This document shows, piece after piece, positions 53,741-61,253 of a DNA stretch of 64,000 nt. Each line of letters opens with the position of its first letter. Position 1 is the stretch's first letter. Under the pieces are notes generated by a model. That model did no database searches and was not told where the DNA came from. It worked only from the letters and a program-made list of their open reading frames with translations. The stretch is from Rhodococcus oxybenzonivorans (lineage in GTDB: Bacteria; Actinomycetota; Actinomycetes; Mycobacteriales; Mycobacteriaceae). Where the stretch lies: assembly GCF_003130705.1 (NCBI RefSeq), contig NZ_CP021355.1, positions 682,001 through 746,000 of the forward strand. The letters are read 5' to 3'. Both the position numbers and the translations under genes were made by a program.

Positions 53741-55573
53741 GTGAGCGGTGGACCCGAGCAGTTCGCCCTGTTCGAATTGTCCTCGCCGACTGCACCTCTC
53801 TCTCCACAACCACCTGAGAATCCCGGCGTGGACGATGGTGATGCCCCGGGGGAGGCCCTCCCTGAATCCGCGACTGTGGCATCGGCTGAGGCGGATGATC
53901 CGGAGCCTGACGAGCCCACCGCTGATGACACGACAACATCACCCACACCGGTGTGGGAGTCGCTGCCGGTCGGTGTCGAGGCGGACGAGCACGCTTTGAT
54001 CGTGACCGCCGCGGGAACGTACACGCCGTCCGGGCGGGAGTTGACCGGACCGGTCGATTCGGTGGAGAAGCTCGACAAACTTGTTCGCTGGGCCGCTTTG
54101 ACGCCGTTGGGTTCGCCGCCGCAGGTGTGGATCGTGGGCCAGGACGCGTGCGAAGCGTTGGGGTGGGTGATCGACCCGGGCAGCGAAGACGACTTCGACG
54201 ATATGGAGGCGCTGCGCACCCGCGCCGCCGCCGACCTGACCGCGGTGCTGCAGGCGACGTTGACGCCGATGCTGAGTGCGGGCTGGGAGCTGCGCGGTGA
54301 TCCGGGGCATGTGGTGCACCTGTCCCGGTCGATCGGCAAGTTCATTTCGATGGTCGATGTGGTGATCGAGCCGTACGTGTGGACCTATTGGAACAAGGAC
54401 TTCGGTTGGAACAACCGGGTCGGGGAGATGGGGATCCTCGGCTCACCGACGGCGGGAACGTATCTCCCCGACGAGGACCTGCCGGCGGCGCGGGAATTGG
54501 GTCGCCGGTTGGCGTGGTCCGCGAAACACCTCGGGGTGCTTCCGGGGCCGACACCGGCGCGGACCGGTGCGGCGATCGTCGACAAGATCAAGCGGGAACG
54601 CACCCGGTCGGGCAAGGGCCTGGTGGTGGCGACCGCCGGGCCGGTGCCGCCGCTGGACGGGGCCCCGCGCGGGGACCTCGAACCCGCGGTGGGGTGGACA
54701 CGCGTCCCGGAGGCCGATGAACTCGACAACGTCCACCGGTTGGTGTCCATCGACCAGCGGGCCGCGTATCTGGCGTCGGCGGGGATGCTCGAATTCGGGT
54801 ACGGGCAGCCTGCCCATTTGACCGGCGGGGCGGCGGCCGGTGCGGTGGTGGGGGAGAAGGGGGCCCCGTTCGGGTTGTGGCGGGTCACCCTACCGGCGGC
54901 GCGGACGTTGTCGCTGCCGGAGAGGCTGCCGCCCCCGCACCCGCACATGCTGGCGGACCAGCCGGTGCAGACGTGGGTCACCTCCGTGAGCCTGGACGGG
55001 TTGTGCTCACCGGTGGCCGATGGGGGGATCGGTGCCGAACTCGACGATCTGGACATCACCGAGGCCTGGGTGTATCCGCAGCAGGGCCGGGTTTTGGACA
55101 AGTGGGCGAAGATCCTCCGCGAGGCGCGCAAGGTCTCGGTGGACACCGAGGACGTGGCGACGAAACGGTTCATCGGGTCTTGCTACAAGGGTTACATCGG
55201 GCGAATGGTGAACCCGGACATGTGGACTGCGAAGCAGATGCAGCATCACCACCAACCGCTGTGGCGGGCGGCGATCATTGCGCACTGCCGGTGGCGCGGG
55301 CGCCGGGTGGCGATGCGGATCGCCCGCGAGCACGGCCGCTGGCCGGTCCGCACCGTCACCGACTCCTGGGTGTACCTCCTCTCAGACGGCGAGGACATCG
55401 CCGACCCGAGTGAGGCGTTGGGGAAGATGTCGGTGGAGAAGGACATATACCTGTCCGACACCCTGCTGTCCGCGTTGGCGTCGGCTCAGGATGTGCATGA
55501 GGTGAATCTGGCGATCAGGGCGGCATTCGCCGACGACGAGTTCGCCGCCGACGAAGGGGAAGGGGGACTCTGA
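53741..55573 (+). CDS. 610-residue protein with polymerase-like motifs, candidate telomere or replication protein
   Basis: GTG 53741 follows GGGAG and the previous stop. Residues 1-75 are acidic and Pro-rich. Residues 330-550 have three blocks in the order and form of family-B DNA polymerase motifs: VHRLVSIDQRAAYLAS (residues 331-346; motif A, Dx2SLYP-like, Asp338), TKRFIGSCYKGYIGRM (474-489; motif B, Kx3NSxYG-like) and VRTVTDSWVYLL (536-547; motif C, DTDS-like, Asp541). No exonuclease motifs are evident. It overlaps the 265-residue HTH gene downstream by one base. Its size and pairing recall Streptomyces Tap-Tpg telomere genes. The polymerase likeness is by eye and may be wrong. Confidence 0.6.
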   Translation: MSGGPEQFALFELSSPTAPLSPQPPENPGVDDGDAPGEALPESATVASAEADDPEPDEPTADDTTTSPTPVWESLPVGVEADEHALIVTAAGTYTPSGRELTGPVDSVEKLDKLVRWAALTPLGSPPQVWIVGQDACEALGWVIDPGSEDDFDDMEALRTRAAADLTAVLQATLTPMLSAGWELRGDPGHVVHLSRSIGKFISMVDVVIEPYVWTYWNKDFGWNNRVGEMGILGSPTAGTYLPDEDLPAARELGRRLAWSAKHLGVLPGPTPARTGAAIVDKIKRERTRSGKGLVVATAGPVPPLDGAPRGDLEPAVGWTRVPEADELDNVHRLVSIDQRAAYLASAGMLEFGYGQPAHLTGGAAAGAVVGEKGAPFGLWRVTLPAARTLSLPERLPPPHPHMLADQPVQTWVTSVSLDGLCSPVADGGIGAELDDLDITEAWVYPQQGRVLDKWAKILREARKVSVDTEDVATKRFIGSCYKGYIGRMVNPDMWTAKQMQHHHQPLWRAAIIAHCRWRGRRVAMRIAREHGRWPVRTVTDSWVYLLSDGEDIADPSEALGKMSVEKDIYLSDTLLSALASAQDVHEVNLAIRAAFADDEFAADEGEGGL

Positions 55574-56370
55574 TGGCCCTGCACTTGCCGAAGCCGCGCA
55601 CCACGAAGCCGGCGCAGCAGGCGGTCGGTCTGGACGGCCTCAAGGTCTCGGTTGCCAACGCCGCGACCAGCGGGGTGGAAAAGTCGAAGCAGGTCAAGTC
55701 CGGGGGTTTGGCGGGGCTGACCAGCAAGGTTTCGGTCAAACAATTACGCAAGGAGCTCGGCAACGAGGGGTTGCGGCAGGCGGCGATCGATGCCGGCCGT
55801 ACACCCCCGTCGGCGCGCACACTGCGCCGGTGGGCGCAGCAGGGCCGGATCCCGCACGCGGATGTTCTCGAGCGTGCGCAGCGGCGTGCGGCGATCGAAC
55901 GCCTGGGTGGTGTCGATGCGGTGGCGGCGATGATCGGCCGGTCCCGCTCCGCGGTCTCCCGATACCGGTCGGGGGAGACGAACGAGTTGCGTGCGGACGC
56001 GAGCAAGAAGCTCAAGAACGTGAAGGCGCAGGACATCATGAAACGCGCCGGAGTGTTGCGGCCGGACGGAACCCCGAAAAGAGCGGTCATCCGGGTCAAG
56101 GGTGGTGTCATGGTCCGTAACGGCGCCGACGAGGGCTACGACTACCGGGTCCGGACCCTGGATTTCGCGAACTCGGATACACCGTTCACCAGTGAGGAGT
56201 CCCGCGAACTGGCCGCCGCGTTGGCGAATGACGATCACGCCCGGGTCGTCGCGTTGCTGGAGCGGCACGCCACCCTCGACTACCCGGAGAACAAGGGCTT
56301 CGACAAGTACAGCGACCAGTTCGGATTCCACTTCGACCACATCGATTCCGTCCACATCGACTGGATCTAG
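55573..56370 (+). CDS. 265-residue HTH protein, candidate terminal protein
   Basis: The ATG overlaps the previous stop (TGATG), so the pair is coupled. The N-terminal 90 residues are basic (KSKQVKSGGLAGLTSKVSVK, RQAAIDAGRTPPSARTLRRW). A clear HTH follows near 111-132 (LGGVDAVAAMIGRSRSAVSR, YRSGET). A beta-containing C-terminal domain comes next (RAVIRVKGGVMVRNGADEGY) with an acidic, aromatic tail (FGFHFDHIDSVHIDWI). Streptomyces Tpg terminal proteins also combine a basic N-terminus with an HTH, but are shorter (about 185). A replication initiator or regulator is the alternative. Confidence 0.6.
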   Translation: MALHLPKPRTTKPAQQAVGLDGLKVSVANAATSGVEKSKQVKSGGLAGLTSKVSVKQLRKELGNEGLRQAAIDAGRTPPSARTLRRWAQQGRIPHADVLERAQRRAAIERLGGVDAVAAMIGRSRSAVSRYRSGETNELRADASKKLKNVKAQDIMKRAGVLRPDGTPKRAVIRVKGGVMVRNGADEGYDYRVRTLDFANSDTPFTSEESRELAAALANDDHARVVALLERHATLDYPENKGFDKYSDQFGFHFDHIDSVHIDWI

Positions 56371-56633
56371 AGGCCGTCGCCGATCCTTACGGTGGTCGAC
56401 GACATTGGCCGGCCCGCTGTTTCGGGCTGGGCAGGTCAAAGTTTTTCCATGCGTTGACACATCACTGCCCGGCCGATAGAGCGCAAGCGTCACCGGCGCC
56501 CGTGAGACAGGGCGGTCGAATGCCTGACCGTCGGGCCGTGTGCCGATATTCGCGGCCCCCGCGGCCGTCGGAGGGGGGAGACCTCGAGGACCGCGAGGGA
56601 GCGACGTTCGTCGTCGGGCAAGGCGTCGGCCCG

Positions 56634-57027
56634 TCACTTCTTCACCGCCCGGTAGAGCCACTGACCCACTTGCTCACCGTCGGCGGTGCCATAGTTCGCG
56701 GGAACGAGTGCGTCGCCGTGCTCTTCGCGGTAGGTCGCGATTTCGGTGAGCATCCGTCGCCGCTTGCCGTCGGCCGGTGACACGGCAGGAAGTGAGTTGT
56801 CGTCATCGCTCCATACGAACCCGACCGCATCGAGTTGCCGAATGCGGTGGACCGGCAGGGTGCCGAGCATCCGGGCAACCCGCTGGCGGTCCTGCCAGCG
56901 TCCCAGTCGGATACCGCATTCGGTGACGTAGTCGGCGGGGATCGCCGTCCGAGGGTGCTGGTGACCAAAGGTGCGGTAGAGCTGCAGAGGTGAGGCCGAG
57001 GACTGGTTTAGCTCGCATCGAGATCGC
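56634..57027 (-). pseudogene. helicase-associated (HA) domain fragment
   Basis: Two HA-type repeats are visible: LYRTFGHQHPRTAIPADYVT then GIRLGRWQDRQRVARMLG and LDAVGFVW; and MLTEIATYREEHGDALVPAN then GTADGEQVGQWLYRAVKK. HA repeats normally lie in tandem at the C-terminus of large helicase-like proteins of mobile elements. Here only about 130 residues remain, ending at 56634. Confidence 0.65.
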
Positions 57028-57114
57028 ATCCTTGTGATTTCTCGGTGCGGGTGGGTTCGTAGTCGACGGCGTGTTGGACGAACATCCGGGTCACCGAGGC
57101 GGGGAGGAAATCTG

Positions 57115-57610
57115 TCACGGTGCGAACGCGGCCGGTGACCCGGACAGTGGGACGGCACGGCCGATCTCCCACTCCCGGATCGCGTCGTCGAGGAACACCT
57201 GATCGACCTCGGTGATCTCGTCGAGGCTGTCGATGAATTGACGGACATCGGCGACGATCTCGGGGTCGTCGGTGATGATCACAGCGTCGTCGGCGAGGGT
57301 GGAGTTTTCGGACGCGTTCGCGGACCCGATCACCGCCCGTCGGCTGGTGGCGATCACCTTGGCATGCAGGGTCGGCGACGACAGCACCCGCACCCCCGTG
57401 CACGTAGTAGGCGAGGGTGGCGGGGGAGGTGGCGTGCCCCCGGATCACAGCTTTGGAGGCGTTGACGACCAGGACGTCCCCGGCGCGCAGCGGGAGCAGC
57501 TCGGGGGCGTCCTGTCCGAGGTATCCGATCGCGGCGTATCGGGCGCCGCGGGTGCGGATGGCGCGGGTGATGTGCGGCCAGGGGCTCGGCCCGTGGAATG
57601 TGGTCCCCAT
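57115..57610 (-). pseudogene. phospholipase-D-like protein, frameshifted at a G-run
   Basis: From ATG 57610 the frame reads GPSPWPHITRAIRTRGARYA, LLPLRAGDVLVVNASKAVIR and LAYYVHGG. After a GGGGG run near 57405 the correct frame is +1: VRVLSSPTLHAKVIATSRRA, VIGSANASENSTLADDAVII and FLDDAIREWEIGRAVPL. The HAKV...GSANAS block is a PLD-type active-site half (HxK...N). One extra G explains the break. It may be the N-terminal domain of the helicase whose HA fragment lies downstream. Confidence 0.65.
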
Positions 57611-57823
57611 GCCCCGAAAGGTAGCGGGATGAACGCTGGGGCCGGTGGATCCGATTGACATGCCGCACTAGCAAGGTCCCACCATCTCCCTCGTGACTGC
57701 TGTAGGAGATGTTTCCGCAGCGCTCTCGGGCTATTTCTCGGCCAACACTTTCTACTTTGCAGGGTGCTACAGGAGTGCTGTCAGTGAGTGCGATATCCGA
57801 CTCGGCGCGTGAGGGCAGGAGTT

Positions 57824-58080
57824 TCAGGCGTTGGGCTGGCGACAAATGAAGTCGGCCCTTCCCGGGACGGTGAACGCGATGCGACCGTGTTCGGGTGACC
57901 AGATCAGACCCTTTTTGATGGCGGAATCACGGACATCGCTGACCGCGGTCGTCGCCACACCCATGGCTGCGGCGACCTTCCCGGACCGGGGAGTGGGTTC
58001 CCCGGTCTCCGCAATGGCGCGCAGGTACCGGCGCTCCCGTCCCGGTGGCCCGGGTCCACCGGGACGGGAAGAACCCGTCG
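57824..58080 (-). pseudogene. C-terminal winged-helix fragment related to the 49-kb AAA ATPase
   Basis: RERRYLRAIAETGEPTPRSG, KVAAAMGVATTAVSDVRDSA and IKKGLIWSPEHGRIAFTVPG parallel the end of the 49265-50261 protein (LLRALAEEGEGEG, LARAMGKPSASALSVPRDEL, IKKGLVYAPERGVLAFTVPG). Only the winged helix remains, with no ATPase core upstream. It is a second, independently truncated family member. Nothing supportable lies at 57640-57823. Confidence 0.7.
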
Positions 58081-58200
58081 TCCAAGGCCCGACGGCCTTC
58101 CTCGACCGCGGATTAATGCGGTGGGTGATAGCTTCGGTGCAGCGGATGTCGATGGTTGAATGCGATTTGCGTGTGGTGTCGAGGGCGGAGCGGCGGCAGT

Positions 58201-58728
58201 ATGACGACGAAGAGGAAAGAAGTTCAGGCAGCAGAGCATGAGGGAGACCGGGCATTCGAGGCGGTCGTCGCATTGCTGGATTACCCGATGTTCGTGGTCA
58301 CCACGCGACATGGCGACCACAGGGCAGGATGCCTGGTCGGTTTCGCGTCCCAGGTGAGCATCCATCCGCCGCGGTTCCTCGCTGGTCTGTCGAAAAAAAA
58401 CCACACCTTCGAGGTCGCTTCCGCCGCCGAACACCTAGCCGTTCACGTCCTCAGCCGCGAGCATCTCGATCTCGCCCGGTTGTTCGGCAGTCAGACCGGC
58501 GACGACATCGACAAGTTCGCCCGCTGTGCATGGCGGGACGGCCCCAACGGCCTGCCGATACTCGACGACGCCACTGCCTGGTTCAGTGGACGGATCCTGG
58601 AGCGTCTTCCCCTCGGCGATCACGTTGCGTTCTTGACAGCTCCGGAGGCCGGATCGGCGCCAATCCATCTCGGGCAGCTGGTCACCTTCGCCGACGTGCG
58701 CGATCTCGAACCAGGACATGAGGCCTGA
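58201..58728 (+). CDS. flavin reductase-like FMN-binding protein
   Basis: The protein has 175 residues from ATG 58201. The flavin reductase-like fold is recognisable: YPMFVVTTRHGDHRAGCLVG, FASQVSIHPPRFLAGLSKKN and AVHVLSREHLDLARLFG, then FARCAWRDGPNGLPILDDAT. These bind FMN and either use NAD(P)H to make reduced flavin or act as stand-alone reductases. Its stop overlaps the next start (TGATG), pairing it with the RibD-like reductase, a common actinobacterial arrangement. Confidence 0.8.
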   Translation: MTTKRKEVQAAEHEGDRAFEAVVALLDYPMFVVTTRHGDHRAGCLVGFASQVSIHPPRFLAGLSKKNHTFEVASAAEHLAVHVLSREHLDLARLFGSQTGDDIDKFARCAWRDGPNGLPILDDATAWFSGRILERLPLGDHVAFLTAPEAGSAPIHLGQLVTFADVRDLEPGHEA

Positions 58729-59206
58729 TGCCTCGCGCACACATGCTTGGAGACCTCCCCGGCGACGTCACGGCCGAAGAGCACTACCGTGACCCACCTG
58801 ACGGAGTGCGCGCCAACATGATCACCACTCTAGATGGGGCCGCCGCCTTCGATGGACGCGTTAGGCCGTGGTCGGATCCGGTAGATCAGGCCCTACTTCT
58901 GGCATTACGTACGTACGCCGACGTCGTGCTTGTCGGTGCGGGAACAGTGCGCGCCGAACACTACGGACCGGTGCGGCTGACGCCAGAACAGTCTGCGTAT
59001 CGACGTGAGCACTGGGGTGACGACACACCACCTCCAATTGCGGTCGTGACTCGCAGTGGCACGCTGCCTCTCGACTCCCCGCTGTTCGCGTCGGGGCGGA
59101 GACCCATCGTGGTGACCACGCGCCGTACTGCCAATGTGAAGGGGGCGAGGCTGTCGGATGTCGCCGAGGTTCTTGTCGTAGGGGAGGACACGGTCGACAT
59201 TCCGAC
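58728..59206 (+). pseudogene. RibD-C/dihydrofolate-reductase-like protein, 5' part cut by IS110
   Basis: The first 158 residues are RibD C-terminal-like: GVRANMITTLDGAAAFDGRV, LLLALRTYADVVLVGAGTVR and AEHYGPVRLT, then PIAVVTRSGTLPLDSPLF and LSDVAEVLVVGEDTVDI. Sense stops there at the IS110 left end. The missing part resumes at 60525, so the NAD(P)H-dependent reductase has been split. Confidence 0.85.
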
Positions 59207-60524
59207 TTGTATGAGTGTCAGCGGTCCGTGGTCGGGTCAGCTGCCCGTAGCGTTCCGTAGCAGACCGGAAGGGCTGACTCGCGTAATTCCTGTCACCCGC
59301 CCGTTGGGTTGACCCTGGTAGGGGTGTGTCCACCCCTTCCGGTCTGCGTTCGCGGAGTGACTGAAGAGAGGCGTGACCCCAAGCTGCTGTGAGAGGTACT
59401 TGAAGTCGGATTGTCCTCCGCGGATCCCATCCTGACAGAGAAGGGAACCGTCTTCCATGATCGTCATCGGTATCGATCCCCACAAGTCCACCCACACCGC
59501 AACCGCGGTCGACCCGGCCACCAACACCGACCTCGGCTCGATCCGCATCGACGCCACCCTCACCGGATACAAGAAGCTGATCGCCTGGGCCAAGTCCTGG
59601 CCGCAACGCCAGTGGGCGGTCGAGAATGCCTACGGTCTCGGACATCACCTTGCGCAGTGGCTGCTCGTCCTCGGGGAGGTCACCCTCGACGTTCCGACCA
59701 CGGCCACCGCCCGGGTCCGGGGACTCTCCCGCGGCGGCCGACGCAAGAACGACCGCATTGATGCGGCGGCAGCGGCGTGCGTCGCCGCCGCACAGGGCGA
59801 CGCCCGCCCGGTTGATCCGGAGGGTCCCACCGACATCCTGTCCCTACTCGACGAGCGACGAACAAACTTGTCGGGCAGCAGAACTCGCATCGTGAATCAA
59901 CTCCACGCGCTGCTGCGTCAGCTGCTCGCCGGGGGTGCCCCGACCTCGCTCACCGCTGCTGCAGCGACCGCGCTGTTGCGGGGCTTCCGCGCCCGCAGCG
60001 AGGTGGACCGGGTGCGGGTCGGTCTGTGTCGGGATCTGATCGCCGACGTCCGGCGCCTCGACGACCAGCTCGCGGCGAACGAGAAGCAGATGACCCATGC
60101 GCTCGACGAGCACGGCACCCGCCTGCGCGAGGTCGACGGCATCGGTGCGGTGACCGCGGCCCGGCTGATCGGCCGCACCGGCCGGCCCGATCGGTTCCCG
60201 ACCGCGGCGGCCTTTGCGAACTACAACGGCTCGGCGCCGGTGCAGATCGCCAGTGCCGACACCGACCGGCACCGACTCTCCCGCTACGGCGACCGACAAC
60301 TCAACAGCGCGCTCTATACCGTCGCTGTGGTTCAGATCCGGATGCCCGCGAGTGCCGGGCGCGCGTATTACGACAAGAAGATCGCCGAGGGAAGAAAGCC
60401 CGCTGCGGCGAGGCGCGCCCTCAAACGTCACCTGTCCGATCACGTCTGGCGGATCATGCTCGCCGATGAAAAGCTTCGTCTTCGACCAGAAAGGAATCAA
60501 TCCGCCAGGGCGGCTTGACAAACA
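59207..60524. mobile_element. IS110-family insertion sequence
   Basis: Boundaries are set by where the RibD-like gene stops (about 59206) and resumes (about 60525), giving roughly 1318 bp. As expected for IS110 there are no clear inverted ends. It has one transposase gene and a 250-base left non-coding end. Confidence 0.8.
59457..60518 (+). CDS. IS110-family DEDD transposase
   Basis: The protein has 353 residues. The N-terminal RuvC-like domain has VIGIDPHKSTHTATAVD (first Asp), WAVENAYGLGHHLAQWL (Glu) and RRKNDRIDAAAAACVAA (two Asp). The C-terminal Tnp_20 domain has LREVDGIGAVTAARLIGRTG and FANYNGSAPVQIASADT, then RRALKRHLSDHVWRIM. The catalytic Ser of the C-terminal domain is expected near NYNGSAP. 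It appears complete. Confidence 0.95.
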   Translation: MIVIGIDPHKSTHTATAVDPATNTDLGSIRIDATLTGYKKLIAWAKSWPQRQWAVENAYGLGHHLAQWLLVLGEVTLDVPTTATARVRGLSRGGRRKNDRIDAAAAACVAAAQGDARPVDPEGPTDILSLLDERRTNLSGSRTRIVNQLHALLRQLLAGGAPTSLTAAAATALLRGFRARSEVDRVRVGLCRDLIADVRRLDDQLAANEKQMTHALDEHGTRLREVDGIGAVTAARLIGRTGRPDRFPTAAAFANYNGSAPVQIASADTDRHRLSRYGDRQLNSALYTVAVVQIRMPASAGRAYYDKKIAEGRKPAAARRALKRHLSDHVWRIMLADEKLRLRPERNQSARAA

Positions 60525-60790
60525 GAGAGGCACCCCTACTCATCGCGACCCTGCGGGATCGAGGCCTGCGACGGATATTGTGCGAGGGTGGCCCCACCCT
60601 CCTCGACGAACTGATCGTTCACGATCTTATCGACGAGATGTGTCTGACCCTCGCGCCCAGGATGGCCGGGCCTCAGCCGCTAACGCGAGAACAGAGTTGT
60701 CTTCTGGACATGCCACGCAAACTGACGCTTGAGCATGTCTTGTCGCACGAAGATTACCTCTACCTGAGATACGGCCGCGGCCCGAAGTAG
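60525..60790 (+). pseudogene. RibD-C-like protein, 3' part
   Basis: REAPLLIATLRDRGLRRILC then EGGPTLLDELIVHDLIDEMC and LEHVLSHEDYLYLRY complete the reductase begun at 58728, including the conserved CEGGPTL motif. The codon phase is compatible with direct joining to VGEDTVDI across the IS. Confidence 0.85.
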
Positions 60791-60854
60791 CGGCGCCCGC
60801 ACTTGAAGTGTCGCTGTCTACGAATCGTACCAGCGGCAACACGAGCACTACCGT

Positions 60855-61065
60855 GTGCCGCTAGCTGCTAGCGGAGTGCAGACCTGTCTGATTCATCTGC
60901 TCCGCAACACCTTCCGTATGCATTCCGTTAGTACTGGGACGAGATGTCGCGGGACCTGCGGCCGATTTACACCGCCGTCAACCGGCAGTCAAAAGGAACG
61001 GTTCGCTGAGTTAGCCGGCAAATGGGGGCCGAGGTATCCAGCGATCGTCCGGCTTTGAGTCAACG
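60855..61065 (+). pseudogene. IS256 (Mutator) transposase fragment
   Basis: GVQTCLIHLLRNTFRM, then in another frame YWDEMSRDLRPIYTAVNRQS, then ELAGKWGPRYPAIVRL match the central part of IS256 transposases (VQTCIVHLIRxTxRxxSxKxWxE...PIYTA...WGxxYPxI). Two frame changes and loss of both ends mark it as a relic. The bases 61066-61253 hold nothing that I can support. Confidence 0.8.
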
Positions 61066-61253
61066 CCCAGCCGGCATTGCACTTGCCGCTCCGCCACCAC
61101 CTTGGCCCGAGTTTGTATTTCGAGCGCCAGGAACTGCGCCGAGGGGGCGAACCGGGTTCACTGCGGCGATCTGGTGGCGGTGTCGAGTCGCCAGGGAGAC
61201 GGTGTGATCACTGAATCGTCGCGCAGAGTTCCGAGTGACGCGCGCTGGTCGCC

